The notes under the pieces: generated by a model | What the model saw: the letters and a program-made list of their open reading frames with translations, nothing else | Databases searched by the model: none | What the model was told of the DNA's origin: nothing | Translations under genes and position numbers: made by a program | Shown: piece by piece, positions 15,472 to 27,566 of the stretch | How positions within the stretch are numbered: position 1 is the first letter of the stretch | Layout: each line of letters starts with the position of its first letter | NCBI GenBank assembly: GCA_964019155.1 | Contig: OZ025239.1 | Coordinates: 112,662,520 to 112,726,519 of the forward strand | Origin: Osedax fenrisi | Taxonomy: Eukaryota > Annelida > Polychaeta > Sabellida > Siboglinidae | Length of the DNA stretch: 64,000 nucleotides | Reading direction: 5' to 3'

Positions 15472-16653
15472 ATGGTTTACAATAATAATAACTATTATGA
15501 CAGTAATAATGAATTATATAATAATAATGAAACGCATACTAATTATGAATATATGTCCGATGAATATTTAAATAAAAATATACAAATAGAATGTAATTAT
15601 GTTGAATGTAAATCAATAAAATATGTATCTAATCACGGCCTATCAATATTTCATTTAAATGCACGAAGTTTCGTACACAATTGTGATGACATAATAATGT
15701 TATTAGATTCAATAGAAATTAAATTCAACATAATTTTGATAAGCGAAACTTGGTTACAAGAATACAATAAAGATTTATATCAAATTGAAAATTATAATGC
15801 ATGCCATATAACACGTAATAACTTTATAAATAACACATATAATAACAATGCAGGTGGTGGCGTTTCTATCTTTATACAAAACCATTTAAACTATAATATT
15901 ATGGATAATTTATGCATATCAAAACATGAATTTGTGGATATTCTTACGATTTCTTTAAATATTAATAATAAAAACATTTTAATTAGTGGTATATATAAAT
16001 CGCCTAAAGCTGATATAATAGATTTTAGTGATTTTATTTATACACATTTTAATTACTTTTCGGCTAAGAGGGACCTTTTTTTGGTGGGAGATTTTAATAT
16101 TAATATTTTAATAAATAACAATAAAATTAAATATTTTTTAGATAACATTTACAGTTTAGGTTGTTATCCATTAATTACAAAATCAACAAGATATGGAATA
16201 CATATTAACTCATCAATTGATAATATATATTGTAATTGTAATTACAAACCTATAGTCAACGATATTATAATCAGTGATGTAAGTGATCACCTTCCTATAT
16301 ATGTTGTATATGAATGTGAAACAACAAATTATAAAAAAAACAAATTGAAATATAAATATATTAGACAAATTAATGATACTACAATAAATAATTTAAAAGA
16401 TAGTATAATCAAACATAACTGGGATTATATTTATACAGATAATACTATAGATTATATATTTAATAAATTTAATGTTGATTTAATAAGATTGTATAATGAT
16501 AAATGTCCTATTATACAAATAAAAGATAATAAAAAAATTAAAAAACCATGGATTTATTCTAGTCTAATAAAATGCATAAATAAAAAAAATAAATTGTATA
16601 GAAATATTTTAAAAAACAAAACTACAGAAAAATTTATTTATTATAAAAAATAA
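15472..16653 (+). pseudogene. LINE ORF2 N-terminus: endonuclease domain
   Basis: An open frame of 393 codons with exonuclease-endonuclease-phosphatase motifs: FHLNARS near residue 60, LISETWL near 92, AGGGVSIFI near 128, GIYKSP near 173, LVGDFNIN near 200 and DVSDHLPI near 268. It begins ATGGTTTACAAT after ORF1. A stop at 16651 with a frameshift is followed by more of the linker in another frame (16668-17027), which ends NDINMY exactly at the insertion point. The domain would nick the target strand. The protein is split from its RT by the 10.5-kb insert. Confidence 0.85.
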
Positions 16654-16667
16654 TATATAAAAATATA

Positions 16668-17027
16668 TTGACAACTTTATTACGAAAATCTGAATATTTG
16701 TATTATTCTTCAAAATTAACAAACAATCATAATAACATAAAAAATACATGGGCTATTATAAATAAAGTTATAAATACAAATAAAAAAGAAATTAATTCAT
16801 TACATAATCCAACTTCCATAGAATTTAACTACTATTTTAGTAGTATTGGACCGACATTGGCTAAACAAATAATTAATGAACCTAGTAATGAATCTATATA
16901 TTCAACAATGAATGAAAATACTAAAGAATCATTGTTTTTATTACCTACGACTTTAACTGAAATACAAAAAGAAATATCAAATACAAAAATAAAATATAGT
17001 ACTGATTTCAATGATATTAATATGTAT
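16668..17027 (+). pseudogene. LINE ORF2 linker between endonuclease and RT
   Basis: Continues ORF2 in a shifted frame: LLRKSEYLYYSSKL, then WAIINKVINTNKKEI, FNYYFSSIG and the block ending TDFNDINMY. The homologous copy at 32812-36078 shows the same order (for example SFNDYFCNIG, then FHINMDILKK). The last complete codon is TAT 17025-17027, and the next base belongs to the inverted-end segment. Confidence 0.8.
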
Positions 17028-17097
17028 CCCAAGCAACCAAACGCGTTGCGCGTCAACGTAAAATATATAACAACGTTCCACCAGTGTATATATTATG

Positions 17098-17340
17098 GGT
17101 CAAATAAACACTTTGGATATAATTATTTTATTTATGCAATATATGTTCTAATTTTGTATATTTTATAGGTCAAATAAACACTTTGGATATGAATATATTA
17201 TGTATTCAATGTATGTTTCATTTTGTATATTTTATAGGTCAAATAAACACTTTGGATATCATTAATTTATGTATTCAATATATATTCAAATTTGTATATT
17301 AATATATACAATTGTATAAGTCAAATAAATACATTGGATA
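17098..17340. repeat. Left subterminal iterons of the 10.5-kb segment
   Basis: The motif GGTCAAATAAACACTTTGGA starts at 17098, 17168 and 17237, with a degenerate copy near 17319. Spacing is about 70 bp for the first three. Between motifs lies AT-rich sequence with TTTTGTATATTTTATA. GGTCAAATAA is also present at the right end (27418). Confidence 0.8.
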
Positions 17341-17479
17341 TTACAACAGTGATATCTATAGTGAAATATTATATTTTATAAAATATATCTCTTATCAATA
17401 AGAATTATTATTAATAGAATTATATATCAATATAATTGTATAATATATACATACGCGCACACATACACACACATACACA

Positions 17480-17482
<3 letters not shown>

Positions 17483-17515
<33 letters not shown>
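17483..17515. repeat. (TA)n microsatellite
   Basis: TA dinucleotides following an (AC)n-rich stretch. The nested LINE begins right after it. Confidence 0.95.
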
Positions 17516-17518
<3 letters not shown>

Positions 17519-19930
17519 TTCATGTAATTGTTTAATTAATTGTACCAAATCTGATCTTCTAACAGACCATTTCATCATAATTTTTACAGTTATCCTCCCT
17601 CTGCTTCCTTCTCTATCCAAGAAACTCATTCATTATAGAAAAATAAAATCTATTAATATTCCTTTATTTTCCTCTGAACTTGTATCAATTCTTGTATCCC
17701 TACCCATATCCCCTGAATCTATAAACTCCACTCTCTCCCTTCTTCTTGACAAATATGCCCCCATCATATCTACTACTATTTCCCTGCATACTAATTGCCC
17801 ATGGTTTACACCTCATCTTGTTAAACTCAAGCGATCTCTACGTAAAACTGAAAGAACATATCGTCGTATGTCTTCTCCTGAAAACCTTTTATCGTTTACT
17901 AATCATCGCAAATTCTACAAATCACAAATCAGTAAAGCAAAATCTTCTTACTATATTAATAAAATCAATAGCCTTTCCTCCAATCCTCGTGCCACATTTG
18001 CCTTAGCTAGAAAACTTATTGCACCTGATCCCCCTTTACACATACCTTACATACCAAATATTCCTAAAAATAAACTCTGTAATGAATTTTCTAACTTTTT
18101 CTCGAATAAAATCCTATCTACTTGTTCAACTATTACTTCCCTTCACCAAAAATATAGCATCCCTTGTATATTAATCAGTAAACCAATTGATAAGTATTTA
18201 TCTATATTTACTACTCCCTCAATATCTAACATTTACGACCTAATACTAAAATCCAATTCCTCCTCTCCATCTGATCCTATCAATATTTATACTGTTAAAA
18301 GTCTCGCTAGTACCCTATCCCCTTATTTGCATACTATATTCTCGTCTTCTCTCTCCAATGGAGTTTTACCCCCCTCTTTTAAACATGCTATCATTACTCC
18401 CATTCTTAACAAAACCTATTCCAACCCTAATCTCTTATGTAACTACCGTCCTATCTCCCAACTTCCTATTTTTAGTAAAATACTTGAATGAATAGTTGTC
18501 CATCAAATAAATAGGTTTATGTCACTAAACTCTTACCATGATGTCCTGCAAATTGCATTTCGTAAAGGTCATTCAACTGAGACTGCCCTCCTTCAAATCT
18601 TAAATAATATATATACCAAAGTTTCTCCCTCACTATGTTGTCAAATGGTTCTACTTGATCTATCTTGTGCATTTGACTCTCTTCGCCATGATATTCTTAT
18701 CTCAAGACTTGAGATGATTGGAATTAATGGTAGTGCCCTCAAATGGCTTAAATCTTACATCCTGAATAGATCATCCTCTGTTAAATTCTGTGATTTCTTT
18801 TCTGATCCCCGTCCCTTACTCTATGGTGTCCCACAAGGTTATGTCCTAGGCCCACTTCTATTCTCCATATATAGCACCTATACGGTCTATTATATCCAAA
18901 TTCCCTAACGTTTTCTACCATATATATGCTGATGATATCCAACTCTACTCATTCCTCTCTGTTTCTACTCCAGATAATTCTCAACTAATTGCGTGTGCCT
19001 CCTCTATTAAATACTGGCTTCTCTCCAATAACCTTTTACTAAATACTTCAAAAACTGCCCTCCTAAATATACCTACGAACTCCCCATCATTCCCTTCTTT
19101 TTATCTTGACAAAATTCTTATTTCACCTTCCAATTCAGTCCTCAATCTTGGTGTTATTTTCGACTCTGATCTATCTTTTTCTAGCCATATTTCTAAAATT
19201 TCTAAAGCAGCTAATTATCATTTATTTAGAATCAAATGTATCCGTAAACATATTACTCGTCCCCTATGTGCTGTCCTTATTAATTCACTTGTAATTTCTC
19301 GTATTGATTATTGTTCTTCTTTATTATATATCCTTCCTGCTTCTTCAATTGCCCCATTAAATAGAATCATCAGATCATCTATACGATCCATTTTCAATAT
19401 TAAACTATCTGCCCATTCCTATACTGACTCATTTCAAATTATACCAAACTGGTTTCCCTATAGAAAACGATCTCTAATTAGACTCCTTTCTATTACCCAT
19501 AAATCTATATATTTTTCCATTCCTTCATATATATTTGACCTACTTTTAATTCGCTCCACCACCCACAATACACGTTCAACTTCCAGTATCAATCTAATTA
19601 TCCCACAGCCATCCTCCCTTAAATTCCAGAAACGCTCTTTCTCCTACATTGCCCATCTATCTGGAATGCACTCCCTTCATCTATAAGATCTATTCAATCT
19701 CCCACCTCCTTTAATTCTCATCTCAAGTCATATTTATCCAGTATCTAATTTCATTATATTATTATTAACTTTTATATTTCATTATTATTACTTCCACATT
19801 GTTAGTTAGTTTATTTCACTTTGTTGTTGTGGTTGTTTTATTTATATTATTTATTTTACGTGCACTTACGAGGAGTGTTATCACTTTGTAACGGTGCCTA
19901 ATAAACTATATTTCATCATCATCATCATAT
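17516..19930 (+). mobile_element. LINE (L2/CR1-like) nested in the 10.5-kb segment, (ATC)n tail
   Basis: It starts at a (TA)n tract within the end of the endonuclease domain and ends with GCCTAATAAACTATATTTC and ATC repeats at 19915-19930. Its sequence is pyrimidine-rich on the plus strand, unlike the AT-rich CR1 copies. The last 80 bp are repeated at 62471-62551, another 3' end of the same family. Confidence 0.85.
17540..19749 (+). pseudogene. LINE ORF2 remnant: end of endonuclease and reverse transcriptase
   Basis: It starts with SDLLTDHF (endonuclease end). A linker (CPWFTPHLVKLKRSLRKTER) leads into the RT. RT motifs are NYRPISQLP near 18440, LLDLSCAFDSLRHD near 18655, GVPQGYVLGPLLF near 18825 (serine changed to tyrosine) and YADDIQLY near 18927 after a frameshift. 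There is a stop at 18489. A further frameshift near 19650 precedes the terminal APSIWNALP block, and the frame ends at TAA 19747. The copy is inactive, but domain order is complete from the RT onward. Confidence 0.85.
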
Positions 19931-20315
19931 ATACCATATTTTAGTGTTAATTTATACACTTATTTCTGTTTAATATTTCTGTGATTTATTTCACATCCCA
20001 CATTAAAGTACTAATGCACTAATGAACTAATTAGTTCATTAGTTTGTATTTAATTATTGTACATTAATATACATTATTATAATGGAATATGTATATAAGA
20101 TATAATTAGGTAAAATAACTATAAATAATATGATTAATACGCAATAAATATTAGATATTTTCTAGTTTTTCTACTACATATCTATAAATAGAGGTTCATA
20201 GCATTCCACGAATGTATTATATCATACATGTCGTACATACTGTATGAAATGAAGCATTACGAAAAGTCACGCTAATTGCGTCACCCACCACACCCAGTGC
20301 GCAGGTAAGTGTGTT

Positions 20316-20352
20316 CATCGATATAAAGAAAGTGACTTTCTTTATATCGATG
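20316..20352. repeat. Perfect 37-bp palindrome flanked by 8-bp direct repeats
   Basis: The arms are 18 bp each (CATCGATATAAAGAAAGT and its complement) around a single G. Both sides carry AGTGTGTT (20308-20315 and 20353-20360). The paralogous copy at 20846-21350 lacks it. Confidence 0.85.
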
Positions 20353-20576
20353 AGTGTGTTATTGTGTAAATTGTGTTTAGCGCGAAAATTGATATTAACG
20401 GTATTGATTAATTACTTCATTATTTGCTAATTCTTCCTATGTATTAAACTTCCTATATTGACAATTTATCAATATTTAGATTGTTTATTACAAGTTGATT
20501 TAATAAGGTAATATAAAATAGTATTGTTAAATATAAAAATATAACATATATAATTGATAGGTGTTATACTTTATCA

Positions 20577-20608
20577 TAGAGCTAGAGAAAATCTCTCTAG
20601 CTCTATAT
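20577..20608. repeat. Hairpin AGAGCTAGAGA, copy 1
   Basis: ATAGAGCTAGAGA and its complement are separated by a few A/T bases. The same hairpin occurs at 21201-21232 and, slightly diverged, at 25869-25903. Confidence 0.75.
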
Positions 20609-20738
20609 CCTTTATGCATAATTATATATTAATAGTATGGGATTTACTAAAACGCAGTTGTAATCCTGTTGTAATTATATAATATTTATTTGTATATAAT
20701 ATACTTAATTTTATACTTTGATACTATAGTATAGTATA

Positions 20739-20777
<39 letters not shown>

Positions 20778-20845
20778 CACGCACAGATACACACACACAA
20801 ACATACACACATATATTATAGATATACATAGATATTATATAGTTG

Positions 20846-21345
20846 TTCTACCACATATCTATAAATAGATGTACAGAGCATAACATGATTGTATTATAGC
20901 ATACATGTCGTGATTATGTGTGAAATGAAGCGTTACGACAAGACACGCCCAAGGGCGTCGCCCATTGCATCATCCAATGCGCAGGTTATTGTGTATGGCG
21001 CGAAAATTGAAATCAACGGTATTGTTTATTTATTTCCTTATATACACTTCCTTTTATTCTACTTCCTTTAAATACAACTTACCAATATTTAGATTATATA
21101 TCATATATACTACGAGTTGATTTAATAAGGTAATATAATAATCTTATTGTTAAATATAAACATATATACTTATATAATTGTTAAGTGTTATCCTTTATCA
21201 TAGAGCTAGAGAAAACCTCTCTAGCTCTATGTCCTTTATGTATAATTATATATTAATATTATGGGATGTACTAAAACGCAGTTGTAATCCAGTTGTAATT
21301 TTATAATATTTATTTGTATATAATATACTTAATTTTATAGTTTGA

Positions 21346-21350
<5 letters not shown>
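20846..21350. repeat. Segmental tandem duplication, copy B
   Basis: Second copy of 20166-20735, about 670 bp downstream and separated by a (TA)n and (CA)n stretch. It keeps the hairpin at 21201-21232 but lacks the 37-bp palindrome. It ends at another (TA)n tract (21351-21392). Confidence 0.8.
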
Positions 21351-22737
<1,387 letters not shown>

Positions 22738-24160
22738 TAGTATTTTAATAATTATTAATTATTCAATTCTAATTTACTAATTAATAATTATTTATCAATA
22801 CTTATTATTAATTATATATTATTTTAATAATTATATACCAATACGTATTATTAATTAATAAAAATTAAGTATATATTAATAATTATTAATTATATATTAT
22901 TTTAATAATTATTCAATTTTAATTTACTAATTAATAATTATTTATTAATACTTATTATTAACTAATAACACTTAATTATATATTAATAATTATTAATTAT
23001 ATATTATCTTAATAATTATTTATCAATAATAATTTGTTAGTAATAATAATTAATTGTATATTAGTAATTATTATTTATATATTATTATAATAATTATTAT
23101 GCTCTAAGTTAGGTGAATATTCTATATTTAACTATGATCATAGTCGACTCACGAAACATGAATAATGATCATAAGATAATTTACTATGCACACAGTTATC
23201 TAGGTCAGCAAGGGATTATAATTATACAATGCTTGCTTGATTACTATGCATTTATATTCACATATAAAAACATGTGTACAGTGTACGACGTACACTGTAC
23301 GTCGTATATACACATATATGCGTGTAACCATATATGGTATATTAAGTATATAATATACAAATAAATATTATACTATGTATACTATTATTCAATTATAATT
23401 ATTAAGTAATAATAATTAATTGTATATTATTAATTATTATTTATATATTATTCTAATAATTATTCAATTATAATTTACTAATTAATAATTATTTATCAAT
23501 ACTTATTATTAATTAATAACACTTAATTATATATTAATAATTATTAATTATATATTATCTTAATAATTATTTATCAATAATAATTTTTTAGTAATAATAA
23601 TTAATTGTATATTAGTAATTATTATTTATATATTATTCTATTATATTATTCTATTAATAATTATTACGCGCTATAGCGCTATAACTTATAAGTTATGTGA
23701 ATATTCTATATTTAACTATGACTCAGTGAAACTTGAATAATGATCATAAGATAATTTACTATGCACAAAGTTATCTAGGTCAGCAAGGGATTATAATTAT
23801 ACAATGCTTGCTTGATTACTATTCATATATATTCACATATAAAAACATGTGTACAGTGTACGATGTACATACACAGATATTCGTGTAACCATATATGGTA
23901 TATTAAATATATACTATACAAATAAATATTATACTATGTATACTATTATTCAATTATAATTATTAAGTAATAATAATTAATTGTATATTATTAATTATTA
24001 TTTATATATTATTCTAATAATTAGTCAATTATAATTTACTAATTAATAATTATTTATCAATACTTATTATTAATTAATAACAATTAATTGTATATTATTA
24101 ATTATTAATTATATTTTATTTTTATAATTATTAATTAATATAGTATTTTAAATTTTACAG
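22738..24160. repeat. AT-only tandem duplications (about 585-bp unit)
   Basis: Runs of TAATTATTAATTATATATTA-like sequence alternate with a unique block. The block GTGAATATTCTATATTTAAC with CTAGGTCAGCAAGGGATTAT and CCATATATGGTATATTA occurs at about 23112 and again at about 23697. The first copy has an extra palindrome-like stretch TACGACGTACACTGTACGTC. Confidence 0.75.
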
Positions 24161-24163
24161 CAT

Positions 24164-24222
<59 letters not shown>

Positions 24223-24586
24223 GATTTATTTAGTATCATTATATACCAGTATACCGCCACTTAATTATTATAAATAAAATATATTTTAAAACTTTGAAAA
24301 ATGTTTAACAATATTTAAGGGCATCCTAGTATCATCAAAAATAACGCCAATATTTACATGTAAATATGTTCAAGATCATCTCCATTATCGCTCTAGATGT
24401 CCTCCGTATGCTATCCGGGATCGCCTCCGGTATCGTCTTCGTGAATGCAATGTATCTAAACTTGTTGGCCAGCTTCTAGTCCGACAAATTGAATAGTCAA
24501 AATGCAGAAGTTAGAAGTTAGTATACATATATAAATATTATAGTGTCATGATAATTGATTTATTAATATACAATTTATAATTTCAG

Positions 24587-24764
24587 GATAATTAAGATCA
24601 TCAGTAGTTTTCTTCCTGCTTGGCTAGATGAATATCTTCAAGATCATCTCCGTTACCGCCCTAGACGTCCTCCGTATGCTATCCGGGATCTCCTCCGGTA
24701 TCGTCTTCGTGAATGCCATGTATCTAAACTTGTTGGCCAGCTTCTAGTCCGACAAATTGAATAG
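24587..24764 (+). CDS. Candidate terminal exon, copy 2 (unknown protein)
   Basis: Follows a good 3' splice site (TTTATAATTTCAG). The frame starts one base in and reads IIKIISSFLPAWLDEYL, then a basic, Arg-rich part with RPRRPPYAIRDLLRYR and SKLVGQLLVRQIE, then TAG. This copy has a 12-bp in-frame deletion relative to the others. The frame is preserved in all copies although they differ by base changes. I do not recognise the family. It could be a tandemly duplicated 3' exon or a minisatellite that captured an exon. No upstream exon was found. Confidence 0.4.
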
Positions 24765-24854
24765 TCAAGATGCATAAGTTAGAAGTTAGTATACACATAT
24801 AAATATTATAGTGTCATTATAATTGATTTATTAATATACAATTTATAATTTCAG

Positions 24855-25035
24855 GATAATTAAGTTCATCAGTAGTTTTCTTCCTGCTTGGCTAGATGAA
24901 TATCTTCATGAATATGTTCAAGATCATCTCCGTTACCGCCCTAGACGTCCTCCGTATGCTATCCGGGATCTCCTCCGGTATCGTCTTCGTGAATGCCATG
25001 TATCTAAACTTGTTGGCCAGCTTCTAGTCCGATAA
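24855..25035 (+). CDS. Candidate terminal exon, copy 3
   Basis: Same organisation as copy 2, with the extra HEYV residues present. A C-to-T change turns the CAA of VRQIE into TAA, so this copy ends three codons early. The acceptor is unchanged. Confidence 0.4.
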
Positions 25036-25134
25036 ATTGAATATTAAAGATGCATAAGTTAGAAGTTAGTATACACATATAAATATTATAGTGTCATGAT
25101 AATTGATTTATTAATATACAATTTATAATTTCAG

Positions 25135-25315
25135 GATAATTAAGATTATCAGTAGTTTTCTTCCTACTTGGCTAGATGAATATATTCATGAATATGTTCA
25201 AGATCATCTCCTTTACCGCCCTAGACGTCCTCCGTATGCTATCCGGGATCGCCTCCGGTATCGTCTTCGTGAATGCCATGTATCTAAACTTGTTGGCCAG
25301 CTTCTAGTCCGATAA
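25135..25315 (+). CDS. Candidate terminal exon, copy 4
   Basis: Same frame and acceptor as the other copies, with IRDRLRYR in the basic part. It shares the early TAA with copy 3. Otherwise it is almost identical to its neighbours, which suggests recent amplification or gene conversion. Confidence 0.4.
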
Positions 25316-25414
25316 ATTGAACAGTCAAGATGCAGAAGTTAGAAGTTAGTATACACATATAAATATTATAGTGTCATGATAATTGATTTATTAATATACA
25401 ATTTATAATTTCAG

Positions 25415-25604
25415 GATAATTAAGATCATCAGTAGTTTTCTTCCTGCTTGGCTAGATGAATATCTTCATGAATATGTTCAAGATCATCTCCGTTACCGCC
25501 CTAGACGTCCTCCGTATGCTATCCGGGATCGTCTCCGGTATCGTCTTCGTGAATGCCATGTATCTAAACTTGTTGGCCAGCTTCTAGTCCGACATATTGA
25601 ATAG
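25415..25604 (+). CDS. Candidate terminal exon, copy 5
   Basis: The last full unit, with the longer version of the end (VRHIE, then TAG). The array stops about 20 bp after this stop codon and gives way to (TA)n at 25639-25714. Confidence 0.4.
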
Positions 25605-25638
25605 TCAAGATACAGAAGTTAGTATTTAATGTATACAT

Positions 25639-25651
25639 CCATATATATATA

Positions 25652-25714
<63 letters not shown>
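25639..25714. repeat. (TA)n microsatellite
   Basis: TA dinucleotides with a short TGTGTGTA interruption. Confidence 0.95.
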
Positions 25715-25716
<2 letters not shown>

Positions 25717-26199
25717 TTATATAACTATACATAGTACGTGCAATGCATACGTCGTGCATGTATGTGTGTGTAATTATGTAAAATCTATATATAAACTATT
25801 ACCGGCCTTTGTCTAATTTTAATCCCCTGATGACCTAGATTAATATACAATATGATGCAATATAGTCACAGAACTAGAGAGAAAGTTTCTCTCTAGCTCT
25901 ATGAATATAGTACACATGTTAAATATTGTTATGTTGATATAATTATATTCGTATATATATTTAGTAATAGGGTGTACATGATATGCCTAAGTGTATATCA
26001 ATTCGCATATATGTAAGTTATAGTATAAAATGACGACCTTGCCATTACCAATGATGCCCTCATCTTCACTCCTGATTCCTGTAATAGTCACACCTCTACC
26101 TAAAACCACCATTGGTTCAACATACACCTATATTCAGTTGTAAATTACCTCCTACACACGATGTTCATTTATAAAGTATGCCGCCCGTCATGTATAGCC

Positions 26200-26259
<60 letters not shown>

Positions 26260-26525
26260 TGTTGCTATCCGTAATGGACCAGTCTGTACAGCTTAGCATA
26301 ATGGAACGTTCCATATTATGCTAACGAACTAGATATCGGACGTCCCATTATGTAACATGTTTACTGCTTTAGGAATTAGGTTGACGCACGCACTGCGTGT
26401 GTGCCTAGGGAACGTAGGTCTCCCTGATTGGCTAAGGGATAAATGTACCACGAGATACCTTGCACCTGTTTGCACGTGTATGGTCCAGCTAGTCTATTAT
26501 TCATTATATACAACTAGTTACAGTA
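25715..26525. other. Mixed-composition intergenic DNA
   Basis: Less AT-rich than its surroundings. It contains the third copy of the AGAG-type hairpin (25869-25903), a small ORF of 37 codons at 26030-26143 without recognisable similarity, a (TA)n tract at 26209-26257 and a near-palindrome TTAGCATAATGGAA/TTCCATATTATGCTAA at 26293-26326. A 61-codon open frame at 26357-26542 has no family signature. Confidence 0.5.
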
Positions 26526-26590
26526 TACACATATACATATGATTGTGTCATCATAATTGATATATATTAATATACAATTTATAATTTCAG

Positions 26591-26690
26591 AATAAACAAG
26601 ATGATCTTCCTGCTTGGCTATGGTGAATATCTCCATGAATATGTTAAAGATCATCTCTAGGATCCGGTATCGTCTTCGTGAATTTCGTAT
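26591..26690 (+). pseudogene. Degenerate sixth copy of the exon-like unit
   Basis: The intron-like lead and acceptor (ATACAATTTATAATTTCAG) are kept. The exon reads CTTCCTGCTTGGCTA, then TGAATAT, then TCGTCTTCGTGAAT, with deletions and stops. It is cut off at 26690 by the SINE-like element. Confidence 0.65.
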
Positions 26691-26691
26691 A

Positions 26692-26982
26692 TATAATAAT
26701 AATAATATTTATTTATTGAAATCTCTTATATATATTGAATACAATACAAATAGCGGATACAAATGGACCCCTCAAGAAGTCATAGACTTGTACATGTTAT
26801 AAATAACTGTGAGAGGCCCCGGACAATACAATACAAATAGTAACATTTTTTTTATTGTGTTTTGATTTATTGTTTATTAAGTTCTTTATAAACACAAGAG
26901 AAATTCAAGAACTGCCTGGAGTCGAACCCGGGACCTCTGGCTTACTAGCTTTTGGTTGTCCCACTGAGCCATCGACCCCAGA

Positions 26983-26985
<3 letters not shown>
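26692..26985 (-). mobile_element. tRNA-headed SINE-like element
   Basis: Read on the minus strand, the 5' end has an A-box-like TGGCTCAGTGG (near 26973) and a B-box-like GGTTCGACTCC (near 26925). The T-arm stem is nearly paired. The acceptor stem does not pair, so this is not a functional tRNA gene. The body is followed by AATAAATAAATATT and (ATT)n at 26692-26710. The 5' end touches (TA)n. A repeated AATACAATACAAATAG within the body suggests it may be composite. Confidence 0.55.

Positions 26986-27020
<35 letters not shown>
26986..27020. repeat. (TA)n microsatellite
   Basis: TA dinucleotides adjoining the tRNA-like head of the SINE. Confidence 0.95.
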
Positions 27021-27023
<3 letters not shown>

Positions 27024-27274
27024 GGAATTATACACTGTGATATTTAATGAACAGAAACTTCTATATTCGCATACTATATACTATATATGTATATTATAAC
27101 CATATATGATCATATATGTATACATAATTATATTATTATCATTATAAATATACCCTTGCATTCCCAGTTTATTATTATATATATTATTCACGTGTTATAT
27201 CATATCCGTATTTTGTGTATTGTTCCTTGTAATAAATGAATGAATTGTTTTACGTTTCTTTTTTATTGTGTATC

Positions 27275-27440
27275 GGTAAAAATATACGTTCCACTAGGTG
27301 TTTATATATGGGTAAAAATATACGTTCCAATAGGTGTTTAATCATGGGTAAAAATATACGTTCCACTAAGTGTTATTTATGGGTAAAAATATACGTTCCA
27401 CTAGGTGTTTATTTATGGGTCAAATAATATGTTCCACTAT
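27275..27440. repeat. Right subterminal 36-bp tandem repeats of the 10.5-kb segment
   Basis: Units of 35-36 bp, GGTAAAAATATACGTTCCAC followed by a TAGGTGTTTAT-like part, start at 27275, 27311, 27347 and 27382. A diverged unit (GGTCAAATAATATGTTCCAC) starts at 27418. A related sequence, ACGTTCCACCAGTGT, occurs just inside the left end at 17073. Confidence 0.85.
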
Positions 27441-27523
27441 TGATTTTTTGTATGTAAAAGGAAACCGTTTCTCAGCTCACAAACTACCTATGATTCGACC
27501 ACCTAGTGGAACATATTATTTGA
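27418..27523. repeat. Inverted repeat at the right end of the 10.5-kb segment
   Basis: GGTCAAATAATATGTTCCAC near 27418 is matched in inverse orientation by GTGGAACATATTATTTGACC near 27503, giving arms of about 22 bp around a 60-bp loop. It is likely a terminal structure recognised by a recombinase, by analogy only. Confidence 0.8.
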
Positions 27524-27566
27524 CCTATAATGTTACGTTGCGGCAACTAGATTCTGGTTGCTTGGG

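Larger units (their letters stand above)
14536..17027 (+). mobile_element. CR1-like LINE, family with (ATT)n tail, 5' part of an interrupted copy
   Basis: It begins immediately after (TA)n with a short 5' UTR, then ORF1 and the endonuclease half of ORF2. It stops at 17027, where the inverted-end segment begins. The second half resumes at 27567. With the insert removed, the element is about 5.3 kb and ends in (ATT)n at 30412, again beside (TA)n. Confidence 0.85.
20166..20735. repeat. Segmental tandem duplication, copy A
   Basis: About 560 bp repeated at 20846-21350. Shared blocks include CATACATGTCGT, GCGCGAAAATTGA, AAGTTGATTTAATAAGGTAA, the hairpin at 20577-20607 and ACTAAAACGCAGTTGTAATC. 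Copy A alone contains the 37-bp palindrome at 20316-20352. No coding function is seen. Confidence 0.8.
24357..25604 (+). repeat. 280-bp tandem array of exon-like units
   Basis: Five units. The first is partial (24357-24496); the others start at 24587, 24855, 25135 and 25415. The period is 280 bp, or 268 where copy 2 lacks 12 bp. Each full unit has an intron-like AT-rich lead ending AATTTATAATTTCAG, then an open stretch of about 55-60 codons and a stop. A sixth degenerate unit lies at 26591-26690. The product is not recognised. Confidence 0.8.

Noticed and set aside
24357..25604. CRISPR-like array
   Set aside because: The units are 280-bp near-identical tandem repeats with no short repeat and unique spacer pattern, and the DNA is eukaryotic.
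26357..26542. Possible small host gene of 61 codons
   Set aside because: No recognisable motif, no splice or promoter context, and it ends in TA-rich sequence.
26916..26985. Functional tRNA gene on the minus strand
   Set aside because: A- and B-box-like sequences are present, but the acceptor stem does not pair and a retroposon-like body and tail follow; called a SINE-like element instead.
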